A DNA stretch of 64,000 nucleotides from Chrysomallon squamiferum. Its lineage: Eukaryota; Mollusca; Gastropoda; Neomphalida; Peltospiridae. The notes beneath the pieces are model-generated. The model was not told the DNA's origin. It saw only the letters and a list, made by a program, of their open reading frames with translations, and did not search any database. The translations under genes were made by a program, and so were the position numbers. How positions within the stretch are numbered: the first letter of the stretch is position 1; each line of letters opens with the position of its first letter. Where the stretch lies: assembly GCA_012295275.1 (NCBI GenBank), contig CM022679.1, positions 11,849,915-11,913,914 on the forward strand. The letters run 5' to 3'. This document shows positions 27,736 to 34,961 of the stretch, in pieces.

Positions 27736-28628
27736 TTAATTATTATTTTGAAAGAGTTTTTTTTTTTTTGGACAGTATTAGAATATGTAAGAATTTTAAC
27801 TAATCATTGCCAGGATAAAATAAAACAATGAAAATGGTTATGTCTTCTTCTGCACACAGATTTAAGTAGTAACAGCGAAATGGGAGATGTTCTTGGAGGT
27901 GCCATTGGTGGTGGAGTTGCATTACTTACTGTTTTACTTATTATCACTGGATGTGTAGTGAGGAAAAGGTGAGAAATAAATCCTTTTTTTATCAGTCTGG
28001 TGTATTCATTCTGAACTTTTTGCAGAAGTTCACTGAAAGTTAAAGATAATGTAACTTTCTGAGTATTTGTTTCTTATCAAAAAATATAAAATGTGCATAA
28101 TGGTGTCTTGAAGAATATAATGGTACTATATGCTTTATAATTTTCAGCTTTTTTTTTATTTGATGCCTATTTTCTGTCAAGATAATGTTGCTGGTAATGG
28201 GTAAATTTAAAATATTGGTGGTGATAATGGAAATTTCTTATTCTTTATGGAATACATTGGTGTTTTCAGTATAGGGTTACTTTTCTCATGATATTCAGAA
28301 CTGCTGCTACAGTATAGGTTTATAAAATTATATAGTCAACAAAACGTAAAAGATTATGGATAAAATGATTTCTTTTTTTATTTTAAATTTAAGGAATCAA
28401 GATAAAAGAAAATTATTAAAATCATCAGGGAGCATCACTTCAGAATTTCCTTCATTTGTGGAGCCCCTGCCATACCTTGCACACAAAAGTCATCACTTAA
28501 ATCCAATGTATGACAATATGGAAATGATTGACTACTATAATCCAACCGGAATCAATGCATTTGACACACCACAGTTTATGACTTACAGAGATGATGCATT
28601 GCCATTAGAAGAACAAGTTCATCCATGA
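576..28628 (+). CDS. Partial multi-exon gene: LamG-HYR-(GCC2_GCC3)x19-EGF-TM receptor-like protein
   Basis: Thirty-five exons join in phase from 576 to a TGA stop at 28626-28628, giving about 1,853 residues; the 5' end lies before the window. Order: LamG/pentraxin-like (576-3321), linker and HYR (3675-4842), a three-exon linker domain (5642-7478), 19 single-exon GCC2_GCC3 cysteine modules (7634-23489), a second three-exon linker domain (24498-26090), a short cysteine module (26452-26547), EGF (27405-27518), a transmembrane helix (27860-27968) and a cytoplasmic tail (28394-28628). This order fits a type I surface protein with a long disulphide-rich stalk. Ligand and function are unknown to me; SVEP1-like and other LamG/HYR/GCC2 proteins share the domains but I cannot name an orthologue. 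Exon lengths and phases are consistent throughout, so the frame is intact. The gene lies head-to-tail with another large multidomain gene that starts at 52566. Confidence 0.88.
742..2212 (+). other. Intron within the LamG region
   Basis: A 1.5-kb AT-rich intron. I see no coding signal on either strand. It holds a (CA)n/(GA)n run at about 2035-2093. A degenerate stretch at 1795-1860 is vaguely tRNA-SINE-like but too weak to call. Confidence 0.7.
2213..2407 (+). CDS. Exon: LamG/pentraxin-like domain, part 2
   Basis: Acceptor after a poly-T tract, donor GTAAGT at 2408; phases 2 to 2. Contains GKWNHIAVTWQSDGKYKLIV, the hallmark 'W-x-H-[IV]-A-x-T-W' core strand of LamG/pentraxin domains, which makes the domain call secure. 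Confidence 0.9.
3062..3321 (+). CDS. Exon: LamG/pentraxin-like domain, part 3, and linker
   Basis: Acceptor tttag, donor GTATGT at 3322; phases 2 to 1. Encodes the last LamG strands (GYISQLTVWRDALSYLEI, with the characteristic L-x-V-W motif) and then a linker with two cysteines. Confidence 0.88.
3675..3809 (+). CDS. Exon: HYR-like domain, part 1
   Basis: Acceptor ttcag, donor GTAAGA; phases 1 to 1. Carries a cysteine early (DGCPTTS) and a strand PQISFDKEE, as at the start of hyalin repeat (HYR) domains, which usually form one Ig-like unit over two exons. Confidence 0.75.
4141..4236 (+). CDS. Exon: HYR-like domain, part 2
   Basis: Acceptor aaaag, donor GTAAGT at 4237; phases 1 to 1. The peptide FTWGVYSVVYAAFDQERN followed by CRFKVYV matches the conserved C-terminal half of HYR domains (G-x-x-x-V-x-Y-x-A-x-D … C-x-F-x-V-x-V). 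HYR domains are usually adhesion modules. Confidence 0.85.
4654..4842 (+). CDS. Exon: cysteine-containing linker after HYR
   Basis: Acceptor atatag, donor GTGAGT at 4843; phases 1 to 1. Encodes about 63 residues with five cysteines (DCNAADVY, QFCDST, HFCPSS, NCGVL, PPCG). I do not recognise the fold; it joins the HYR domain to the first three-exon linker domain. Confidence 0.8.
5642..5864 (+). CDS. Exon: linker domain 1, part 1
   Basis: Acceptor tacag, donor GTAAGA at 5865; phases 1 to 2. Begins with alternating hydrophobic strands (KFTVSIKIKYHMQLKC), then a helix-like stretch and an SASC strand. It resembles a SEA-like alpha/beta layout, but I cannot confirm the family. Exon phases 1-2-0-1 are shared with 24498-26090. 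Confidence 0.82.
6481..6565 (+). CDS. Exon: linker domain 1, part 2
   Basis: Acceptor ttttcag, donor GTAGGA at 6566; phases 2 to 0. Encodes about 28 residues (SIINGLAPLEIIKEAVIENN…), probably a helix. It matches the 25613-25706 exon in size, position and phase. Confidence 0.8.
7382..7478 (+). CDS. Exon: linker domain 1, part 3
   Basis: Acceptor tttcag, donor GTATGT at 7479; phases 0 to 1. Ends in two cysteines (VSCDTVGYVIVGNYC) that lead directly into the first GCC2_GCC3 module. Confidence 0.8.
7634..7795 (+). CDS. GCC2_GCC3 module 1 exon
   Basis: Acceptor tttcag, donor GTAAGT; phases 1 to 1. CGPGSFYN…C-x2-C-x3-S-Y…C-x2-C-x4-T-T…C is the ephrin-receptor-like cysteine pattern, with two or three disulphides in a rod-like stalk unit. 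Confidence 0.9.
8483..8641 (+). CDS. GCC2_GCC3 module 2 exon
   Basis: Phases 1 to 1. CTVGQYLNENKNCTDCP followed by DYYQNEEG and LPCPLGKRT shows the full cysteine spacing. Confidence 0.9.
8963..9124 (+). CDS. GCC2_GCC3 module 3 exon
   Basis: Phases 1 to 1, donor GTATGA. CPSGTELNANGSCTECEQG and ERCPEGNTT match the module consensus. Confidence 0.9.
9485..9646 (+). CDS. GCC2_GCC3 module 4 exon
   Basis: Acceptor tttttag, donor GTAAGT; phases 1 to 1. CTKGYFINTTEKTCDPCPYG and YTTEFENSVSADSC give the module pattern. Confidence 0.9.
9838..10014 (+). CDS. GCC2_GCC3 module 5 exon
   Basis: Acceptor ttttcag, donor GTAATT; phases 1 to 1. CKPGFEENPEKPKTCRKC, TGFYHND and TACPSEFTT follow the consensus. 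It is the longest module of the array (177 nt). Confidence 0.9.
10592..10753 (+). CDS. GCC2_GCC3 module 6 exon
   Basis: Acceptor cttacag, donor GTAAGT; phases 1 to 1. CQKGSYRNVTDNLCYNCS and YYQPDDMKTSC follow the consensus. Confidence 0.9.
11064..11237 (+). CDS. GCC2_GCC3 module 7 exon
   Basis: Acceptor aaacag, donor GTAAGT; phases 1 to 1. CPDGYEVKSAEDKTCQICP and GTYRSNTGS follow the consensus. Another overlapping frame is also open here but has no module pattern. Confidence 0.9.
11399..11563 (+). CDS. GCC2_GCC3 module 8 exon
   Basis: Acceptor tgcag, donor GTAAGT; phases 1 to 1. CTLGQIIVNNLCMDCPVD, DTYQDI and TNCSSGLGT follow the consensus. Confidence 0.9.
11905..12072 (+). CDS. GCC2_GCC3 module 9 exon
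   Basis: Acceptor tttcag, donor GTAAGT; phases 1 to 1. CLKGKQFNKSSNSCELCP, GYWKNSTM and KKCQDNYTT follow the consensus. It is the last module before the retroelement-bearing intron. Confidence 0.9.
12238..12330 (-). repeat. Direct repeat at the 3' end of the Ngaro-like element, outer copy
   Basis: The outer stretch catgataacacac … tttacacaactatgtaca … aaattacctgaccccctt recurs at 12863-12975 (with an expanded (CA)n) and, for the last block, at about 13265-13285 (aacttacctgccccct). This resembles the split direct repeats of Ngaro/DIRS elements. Boundaries were read by eye. Confidence 0.55.
12863..12975 (-). repeat. Direct repeat of the Ngaro-like element, inner copy, with (CA)n
   Basis: Inner partner of 12238-12330. 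It carries a (CA)n array at 12885-12929 inside the repeat where the outer copy has only three CA units, so the array probably expanded after the repeats formed. Confidence 0.55.
12885..12929. repeat. (CA)n microsatellite
   Basis: About 45 bases of uninterrupted CA dinucleotides inside the inner direct repeat. Confidence 0.95.
13270..14060 (-). pseudogene. SGNH/GDSL hydrolase remnant of the Ngaro-like element
   Basis: Three SGNH landmarks survive in order on the minus strand: a block-I-like G-N-S-I-V-H-W-A (about 14025-14055), a block-III G-L-N-D within SVILQLGLNDMV (about 13850-13885), and the C-terminal catalytic D-x-x-H within LIRTDGVHLSFRG (DGVH at 13589-13600). GMRW, common in these retroelement hydrolases, lies between. 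Frameshifts split the open frame. As I recall the family, some Ngaro-type elements carry such an extra hydrolase, and its role there is unsettled. Confidence 0.75.
14090..15180 (-). pseudogene. Tyrosine recombinase remnant of the Ngaro-like element
   Basis: PVPVDHLVHFIAFLSLQQLS and SIAKTYISRINSWHKLK (14972-15172) match the N-terminal core-binding domain of DIRS/Ngaro/Crypton recombinases. HKPIILSIL appears at about 14700, and the catalytic H-x-x-R box is readable as ISHSFRIGTAT at about 14205-14245. Stops and frameshifts separate these parts, and the terminal region carries an in-frame stop after TIKQWDR. The catalytic tyrosine cannot be placed. Confidence 0.8.
15266..15740 (-). pseudogene. 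RNase H remnant of the Ngaro-like element
   Basis: LEFYTHSGMGIRGLFPG (about 15670-15720) corresponds to the first RNase H block, with the usual Asp of 'Y-T-D' replaced by His. Downstream, KKVVFHIVNEAVVILVNMKT and IPEYISGRRNLIAVAISH fit the DIRS-family RNase H, whose 'DN-x-A-V' and 'N-x-x-A-D-x-L-S' motifs also appear mutated (VNEAVV; IAVAIS). Family assignment is good; activity is lost. Confidence 0.78.
15740..16800 (-). pseudogene. Reverse transcriptase remnant of the Ngaro-like element
   Basis: Minus-strand frames give recognisable DIRS/Ngaro RT blocks: DFKVIHHLSYPDLGSVYDHI and LLGKSDIKSAFRLIPAFPGD (first palm Asp region), LNYMDYFHFGG (the catalytic Y-x-D-D box, here Y-M-D-Y), and VIIFLGLEIDTNDI with TLQSLIGSVNFACQIV (thumb/connection). 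The blocks lie in different frames separated by stops. Loss of the second catalytic Asp of the YxDD box means the protein could not polymerise even if it were made. A further upstream block at about 16690-16800 (HYPNKLDEQELTKGF) matches the region before the RT in this family. Confidence 0.85.
16851..17006 (+). CDS. GCC2_GCC3 module 10 exon
   Basis: Acceptor tttacag, donor GTAAGT; phases 1 to 1. CPAGTKISNDTCVPCSYG and EYQDYPRQYDC follow the consensus. It is the first module after the retroelement-bearing intron, and splicing stays in phase across it. Confidence 0.9.
17007..17885 (+). other. Intron with (AAT)n
   Basis: AT-rich intron between modules 10 and 11, with an interrupted (AAT)n at 17427-17463. 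No gene signal is seen. Confidence 0.7.
17886..18035 (+). CDS. GCC2_GCC3 module 11 exon (divergent)
   Basis: Acceptor tttcag, donor GTAAGT; phases 1 to 1. It is the shortest full module (150 nt): CPEGSEGPNGTCVPCKDD and CEQCTNNQTSND keep the cysteines, but the usual G-x-[YF] is replaced by DDFVKS. Confidence 0.88.
18480..18644 (+). CDS. GCC2_GCC3 module 12 exon
   Basis: Acceptor ttgtag, donor GTAAGC; phases 1 to 1. CAIGAEYLNTSQQCSLCQIG, GFYKSVRG and NPCPGNKTT follow the consensus. Confidence 0.9.
18989..19147 (+). CDS. GCC2_GCC3 module 13 exon
   Basis: Acceptor tttcag, donor GTGTGT; phases 1 to 1. CLPGFYGLSESCHPCDFG, SYKSKSG and TLCNENYTT follow the consensus. Confidence 0.9.
19618..19776 (+). 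CDS. GCC2_GCC3 module 14 exon
   Basis: Acceptor ttacag, donor GTAAGT; phases 1 to 1. CNAGSYRDINTCYLCPKG and YQPERGMTSC follow the consensus. The downstream intron starts with a (GT)n run. Confidence 0.9.
19780..19964. repeat. (GT)n and (ACAT)n microsatellites
   Basis: A (GT)n run starts at the splice donor of module 14 (19780-19814). A second run, (ACAT)n grading into (AC)n, lies at about 19896-19964, just inside the intron. Confidence 0.9.
20171..20214. repeat. Short tandem duplication in an intron
   Basis: The 18-base unit tttcaacctgcatcccct occurs twice, separated by about six bases, in the intron before module 15. Confidence 0.8.
20311..20475 (+). CDS. GCC2_GCC3 module 15 exon
   Basis: Acceptor ttgcag, donor GTGATT; phases 1 to 1. 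CEKGQYRTENNECEYCFLG and FYQPKEGQAEC follow the consensus. Resembles modules 6 and 14 (YQP-x-x-x-x-x-x-C). Confidence 0.9.
20736..20900 (+). CDS. GCC2_GCC3 module 16 exon
   Basis: Acceptor tgcag, donor GTAAGT; phases 1 to 1. CDKGSYRPETDRTACVECE, KYQDKSGQ and HLCDNGTTT follow the consensus. Confidence 0.9.
21606..21773 (+). CDS. GCC2_GCC3 module 17 exon
   Basis: Acceptor cacag, donor GTTAGT; phases 1 to 1. CQPGKYLIKSNKTCLPCELG, TYKDKDG and KPCPDKKTT follow the consensus. Confidence 0.9.
22457..22621 (+). CDS. GCC2_GCC3 module 18 exon
   Basis: Acceptor ctgtag, donor GTAAGT; phases 1 to 1. CEAGFFRKVGEKGCSECP and YYQNETSQTSC follow the consensus. Confidence 0.9.
22622..24497 (+). other. Introns flanking module 19
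   Basis: AT-rich introns (22622-23321, 23490-24497) without recognisable genes or repeats apart from poly-T before the 23322 exon. Confidence 0.65.
23322..23489 (+). CDS. GCC2_GCC3 module 19 exon
   Basis: Acceptor tttcag after poly-T, donor GTATAT; phases 1 to 1. CPSGTEYVGLINSETCRIC, EYRKKGES and IICPDGWTT follow the consensus. It is the last full module of the array. Confidence 0.9.
24498..24762 (+). CDS. Exon: linker domain 2, part 1 (possible furin-type site)
   Basis: Acceptor ttgcag, donor GTAAGT at 24763; phases 1 to 2. Begins with alternating strands (GYIKISMSFQFRVVTC) as in linker domain 1. It contains NSRRHRRELIP, whose R-H-R-R matches the furin consensus R-x-[KR]-R. The fold is not identified. 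Confidence 0.82.
25613..25706 (+). CDS. Exon: linker domain 2, part 2
   Basis: Acceptor ttcacag, donor GTAATA at 25707; phases 2 to 0. Encodes about 31 residues (NGSVKRSAEGVFRTAL…), a probable helix equivalent to 6481-6565. Confidence 0.8.
25997..26090 (+). CDS. Exon: linker domain 2, part 3
   Basis: Acceptor tttcag, donor GTAAGT at 26091; phases 0 to 1. Ends SKSCKPGSVLDENGEC, parallel to the cysteine pair that ends linker domain 1. Confidence 0.82.
26452..26547 (+). CDS. Short GCC2_GCC3-like half-module exon
   Basis: Acceptor ttacag, donor GTAAGT; phases 1 to 1. CPPGTKFINSTYCLECPESK gives the first half of a module (C-x-x-G … C-x-x-C). The 96-nt length lacks the second half, so this is a truncated member between linker domain 2 and EGF. 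Confidence 0.82.
27405..27518 (+). CDS. EGF-like module exon
   Basis: Acceptor atatag, donor GTATTA; phases 1 to 1. Six cysteines in EGF spacing: CIADPNYCQNGGICTEE, then TCLCSSLYYGAHC. The 'C-Q-N-G-G-x-C' and 'C-x-C … Y-G-x-x-C' signatures are clear. No calcium-binding N-terminal motif is visible. Confidence 0.92.
27703..27736. repeat. (AAT)n microsatellite
   Basis: (AAT)n array in the intron before the transmembrane exon. Confidence 0.95.
27860..27968 (+). CDS. Transmembrane exon
   Basis: Acceptor cacag, donor GTGAGA; phases 1 to 2. Encodes a hydrophobic helix (LGGAIGGGVALLTVLLIITG) followed by CVVRKR, a basic stop-transfer sequence. The GxxxG-like glycines could promote helix pairing. Predicts a single-pass type I topology with the modules outside. 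Confidence 0.9.
28394..28628 (+). CDS. Terminal exon: cytoplasmic tail with tyrosine motifs
   Basis: Acceptor ttaag, stop TGA at 28626-28628. Encodes about 78 residues after the membrane span. The segment LNPMYDNMEMIDYYNPTG superimposes an NPxY (NPMY), a YxN (YDN) and a YxxM (YDNM) motif, followed by two more tyrosines. By family knowledge these are PTB/endocytic, Grb2-SH2 and PI3K-SH2 binding motifs. Use here is inferred. Confidence 0.88.
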
Positions 28629-31600
28629 TCTGTTGGCTACCAATCATTACTGATGGAAACTTAGAGCTACTGAAAGGAAAACTGGACAAACATAATTTTA
28701 TAAAAAAATACAAGTATGTCCTCACACCCACCCAAATACATACACAAACATATCAACATACACTCACTAGTTTTATTTACATTAGTTTTGCCTTTGATAA
28801 AAAATATATACAAGTAATCATAAACTCCCCCACAAAAAAAACCCCAAAACAACATTGTAATCTCTTTAAAAATTATAGATAATCTTTCAGAAAAATGCTT
28901 TTGTGTTCATGTATAATTAATATGGAATTTCATTTTTGTTAGATGATCTGTAAATATAATAATAATCTCATCTTGTAACCTATAAATTAATAACAAATTT
29001 TGGAGTGCTATATCCTAAACTATATTTAATGAAATTTTTTTTTTTTTTTATTTATTTTTATTTTTTTTTGTGTGAGTGTGTGTGTGTTTAGCTGCATATT
29101 TGAACCCTTATACTATGACAGAAGATATTATTAATAATTCTGATATTTTATTGTGACTATTAGTTAGTTGATTGAACCCAAATTGTAATACAGAGTTAAA
29201 AAGGTGTAATTAGTTCTTGGTGGTGGGGTAACATTCCTTATAATTAATCATATGCAATAGTTATATCTAAAAAAGTACTACCTATTATTATTATTCTTTT
29301 ATATTTTATTTTTGTATTAGATTATTTTATATATCCAAGAACTCATAGTCAGTTGAAATATTTAGATGCCATTGGAGATGTCATAACTTTAGTTGTTATT
29401 GATAATTTTGATATTTCATTAATTGATTAATTGATTAATGTTTTGATCATGTTTTCAACATTGGTGTGTATATTATAACACTGCATAATTTCAGTGCTTT
29501 CATGCTTTTGTATTCTTTTTTCATCTGGCCATAAGTCAACAGTTCAAATGTCTTTTGCTGTTAGAAAATGTGATTTCTAAAGGCTGGTTTGGGTTTCACA
29601 ATAAATAAGATATTGTCAGCTAAAAGCTTACTTGAATTCATCAGTGGGGAAATTAAATTTTGCATTTCATAATATAAAGATAATTTTTTATTTTAATTCT
29701 GTGTATATGTATATGTATGTATTAGCAATTAATAATAAAATTATCTATTTTTCTACCGTTATATTGCTAACAATTTTATTGAATAATAAATATTAACACA
29801 AATATTAATTCACATTTGTATTTCATTTGTTATAATTTTACATTTTATCAAATTACATATACACATATACTCAGCTACATATGATACACATATTTAACTT
29901 GCATCTTCAAATTCTTCTATTCAAACAAATATATATATATGAGATGACCTACTGACTAAAATACATCTACTTTCACAAGCTTTAAAAGAAGCAATGCTGA
30001 TTTATATTTTTGTTAAACTATATTTTTTTTATAACATATGACCAGTACTGAAAATGACCTGTTTTTATTTTCAAAGCATTAAATTAAATATTTAAACTGT
30101 TTGCTAAATAGAGTATTTTGTTAAAACTGAAAACTGTTCATTAATTAATCCAGCATTTTCCATTTACTTACTTTTTTCCATTTTAAAAAAGCATAATTAA
30201 TCCAGCTTTCTCCTTAACAAAAAAATGTACAAACATTATTAATATAAATCAATTTTTTGAGAGTGTCTTGCTTCTGAAAATAAATATTTGAGAATATTAT
30301 ACTTTTGTGATAATATTTAGGGATCATTTCAGAAATAATGTCAGGTTTAAAGTTATTTAATTTTTATTTTTTTTTTTTTTTTTTTATTATTAGTCTTTAT
30401 ATTAAGTTAGATTCTAAAGCAGACTGAACTTATATATTAATAATTTTAGAAAACAAATACAGAGCCAAACAGGGATGTTGTGTATAATATTATCACTTAC
30501 AGGTTCTGTCTGACACAGTTTATATATACAGAGTCTCCTTCTTTTATTCCAGCTGACAACAATGCCAATTTGTATTATGCCTAAAATCACCCAAATATGA
30601 GAAAAAATAAATAAATAAAATTTTTTAAAATAAATAAATAAAAAAAAAAATGCACCAACAACATTTTTTTTAACTGTTTGAAAAAGTATTTCTATAACAA
30701 ATATGAAGCATATTTTTCATTGGTATCACCAGCTTGCAGTCATGCATGACATTTTAAAGTCAACAGACAGGCTGATTTAGATGCTGTTGGAAAAGATGAC
30801 ATCATGAAATTGGTTGTTGATATGAATGGATAAGAAAATTATCTTTCTCACATACTAGTAGATTTGTGCAAACAAAAGAAGGATGAAGATGAACCAGAAT
30901 GTGTTTTGTTGATTTTTACTTTTGTTACATTAAGAATATTTTATCTACAAATGGAATCTGAAGGAGACTAACTATACCCAACCAAAAAATGTTGTGGAGA
31001 AATAGTGACATTCGTGGATTTTTTAATTTTCAGTATAACTTTCTTATTTTAAAATGTCATGCTTTATTATTATTGTTATTGTTGTTGTTATTATTACTAT
31101 CATCTTCATCATCATCGTCATCATCAAACACTGGTCGAAAGTTTATTAGAATACTTTATCTTAAAATTTTATAACCTAGATATTATTTTTAAGTCCTTTT
31201 TCACCTATATAACACAAGAAAATTCAGTCTCAAAACTTGTTTTTTAACAGGATCAGAATCATGGATGTTTAATTGGCAAAGAAAAAGATATTTTCATGAT
31301 CAAGGTTGAAACATCAAATCTGTATGGTTGAGAGATAAATATTACCATTTGCATGTTAAATGATTTAATTATATTTTTAACTATTGGTAACAAAATGTAA
31401 ATTTTGCAGGAGGTTTAATTAATTTTCTTTCTCTTTTTTTTTTCTCTTATATATAAACTTTTAGTTATAAACATTAAACACAACTTCACTACCGCCCACA
31501 AACAACAATGTATTTCGTGATAAAAATAGACAAGCCTAAGGGTGAAAAGGTTCAATACCTCTTTCTTTATTGATAGGACGTACAAGCAAGTAGTCACTAA

Positions 31601-32776
31601 CTTCTTCAATTTTCAACAGAAACTGCCGTCATATCCACAGCATCATTACCAGATATATATTTTTGTTCATTCATGGAAATGTATTTTTATTTCATTGCTT
31701 TAGAAAACATTTTACACTATAAATTGGAGTCGAGTAAATTATACTGAAATGTATTTATTACATTTTAATAAGTTTGCTAGGGAAAATGCCAACAACACAC
31801 GTATATATATATCCTCAGACACATACACTGATAAGCAAACGAATAAAAAAAATTATCTTACGGCATTGTGTAAATAAGTATGTGACCACACACACACACA
31901 CACGTGCGCGCACACATATATATTTGTGTGTGTCTGTGATATGACTAGGATTAAAATCACTGGTTAAACTTAGGTTTTCGTCTACATAATAATAATATAT
32001 TGAATTTATATATATATATTTTTTTTTAACTGCATTCAAGCACTGTATTCAGATGTTGTTTTGTAACTACATAATTTAATATTTTATATAGATTTTTATA
32101 TACAGCTCTTTCAGAAACTATTTCAGGATGTGTATCCCAAAGTCTATAATTATTTTAAAACCCATCAAGTGACTTTTGTTTTCAAAAGGTTTCTGACAAA
32201 ATCGTAAAACAATATGTATATGTAAAGATGTATGGGGCGGTTAGTAATTAAATGTTTATGAAGAATACAATATCATTTTCTTTTTCCATGTATTTGTTAC
32301 CAAAATTACTGACTATTTTTAATAGCAGTAAGTGCTGATAATACAAATCTCCTTCGGCAATATTAGACTCTTATCAAGACAGTTATGACAGTGATAGACC
32401 CAGAGCTGTTTTCTTATCTCTGGAAGGTAATATACTATCGTATTCGCTAACTTACTAATGGATCACTTGCTTTATTTCTTAATTTTTTTTCATTCGTCAA
32501 AATTTAAAAACAGAAAATTTAAATTTTCAAAATGTTCAAAACAAATTTTTGAATCGAGGCTCTTTGTTTGTTTGTGCTCACAACATTTTCTTCCTTTTGT
32601 ATTTACCGTCCATTTTTCATTCTATATGTACTGTCACAATGGTTCTTGAAAGAGAGGATGTAATTTTCACTTCAGCATGCTAGTGTATACATTTTGTTAG
32701 AAGGTAATTATCGGTGTTAATATGATGGAAATTGGACCTGAATAAAGTGAACTTTGAAATACTTTACAAAAAAAAA

Positions 32777-32810
<34 letters not shown>

Positions 32811-34961
32811 TTAGAGAGAAGACAGAGAGAGAGAGAGAGCCTAGAACAAAACAAAACAAATACAAATTATATTCTCACGTACAAGCAGACATTTTGTGTT
32901 TTTGCCATGACATCAGGGCTGCTATTTTATGCAATAACCTTAATACAATTAAAATAGCAATAGATACTTTAAAGAACAATAATTAAATAATAATAACAAA
33001 ATCAACAAATACAATGCTTACAACAACCTTGATATTTGCCAAAAATTTTACTTTAATAATAATAATATATATATATTTAATTTATATTTACTGCAAAAAA
33101 AAAAAGACAAAGATCAAAATGTCAACATAACTGAACATTATTAAGTGCCCAAAATTAGAAAAAAATAATACGCATTTCTTTATAAACTTCATTCAGTGAA
33201 AAGGTAAAGTTTGCAGAAAAAATATAAGATTATATATACATTTTTTTCTTACATTCATTTATATCATGTTTATAAAGTATATTTAAAACTTTCTCAAACA
33301 CCCATGGCCTGTGCAGGTCAGGTACCTCAAGTCAAAATGTATCAACTCCAAATTACATTTCTGGTATAAAAATCTGCCTCCTATCATAGACCCTTGATCC
33401 AATTGCTTTTGATCTTGAGGTTATAATGAAGGCATTTTCAGAATATGCTTCCTTCTCTCAGTCTATCTGCTGTTTCTCTACATGGCTAGATCTTATATAC
33501 AGCCATCTTCATACCAGTTAGCTGTCTTTCTGCTTGGAACCAACCAATGAGTTAGTCTGGACAAGAGTTTATTTTCTATTACTATAAACTTGGTGTTAAT
33601 GAATCTGTTATTGTGACTCTCCAGTACCTTATCTTCATTGACAGAAATGAACATGGATTAATTTAAACACAAGCAATAGAAAATATCATATCAACAAAAA
33701 TTTCCCATTACAAAATCAGTAAATAAATATGCAGAAAAGAAGAGTAATGAGAACACCAAATGTGGTTTATTCCATTTAATCTATTTCATTGCCAACAAAT
33801 AATGGCGGTTGCTATTTCACTATAATGATGCCTATTAAAAGGACAAACTTTATCTTCAGTGTGATAAACTAGTAAAAAGGCACACCTAAAGTGAAAAGAA
33901 TCAAATAAAAGCAACTATTTTAAGACTTATTTAAATCTCAAAATCGGTACAATATATTTGTTTTCTTCTATTATTTCATAAATGATATATTAGCACTTTG
34001 GGTCACTCCACCCCTGAACTTCATGAACCTGATTATTTTAGATTATTTTAAAATAGCTGCCAAAATATTTTATTTGGGGCTAAGGATGGATTAATTTCAA
34101 TACAATATTCATAATAAATAAAATAACAACAAAATTAACACCACAAAAATAAAAAATAGTAAGCGTAAACTTATTACTTCTTGTTTAATCTGTTTGAAAA
34201 TTTGTATTTTTATATTATGATATTATGTTTAATTTCCATAATTAATGAAAGTCATAAAATGTCTTTTCTCAAGAGCAAAAATAACAGATTCAATTTAAAT
34301 CAGTCACACTTGCATAATAACTGACAGTAAATATATTACAAAATTATTTAAAAAATTATATTTACATTATCAGATTAAAGGCTATACTTATGTGTACATT
34401 TAAACTTTTTGAAATATTAATGCACTGCAGTTTAAGATACAAATGCATTTACAATAAAATAATCAAAATTAACAAATCAAAAACTGAAGGCAAAAAAACC
34501 CAAACAAATGTAAACAAAAATACAAAAACAAAACAAAACAAACCCACAAGAATAGCAAAAACTATATCCTCCACCAGATAATAAAGAAATTAAGGTAAGG
34601 CAATTAAATAACAAGATACATACAGCATAACAGATAAATACTGATCCATTGCAAAGATGCCTCATCAATTGTGTCATAAAAGCACCACAAAATTTGTATT
34701 ACTAAATAACAATCAAATATTAATATTTCCATGTACAATTAATGAAAGTAATCTTTATTACTTTTGTGTAAATTTTGTAACTGATGAAAATGGGTAACTT
34801 AATCATATTTATAAATTCATCAATGCAATCAAAAAGTAATAGGTTCAAAGATATATATTTAACTAAATATATCATATCAATTAAGGTAAACAGGTCACAA
34901 GTGAAAAAGCTGAGGAACACATCAACATGTAGAATTCTTTTACATGTGTGAAAACACCTGT
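28629..34961. other. 3'UTR and AT-rich intergenic stretch
   Basis: About 6.3 kb. The first part, to about 29600, is probably 3'UTR of the first gene. The rest shows no coding signal that I can support on either strand. It contains poly-T (30369-30387), (ATT)n/(TCA)n at about 31065-31130, an alternating purine-pyrimidine run cacacacacgtgcgcgcaca at about 31890-31914, (AAT)n at 32778-32811, and a less AT-rich segment at 33290-33620 that may be 3'UTR of the minus-strand gene ending at 34962. Confidence 0.6.
29600..29605 (+). terminator. Candidate polyadenylation signal of the first gene
   Basis: AATAAA about 970 bases after the stop codon at 28628; it is the first clear AATAAA I see downstream. 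In DNA this AT-rich the hexamer is common, so the assignment is tentative. A further AATAAA lies near 29786. Confidence 0.3.

Noticed and set aside
32732-32986. Frames with poly-Asn or poly-Ile
   Set aside because: Translation of an (AAT)n array; no coding signal around it.
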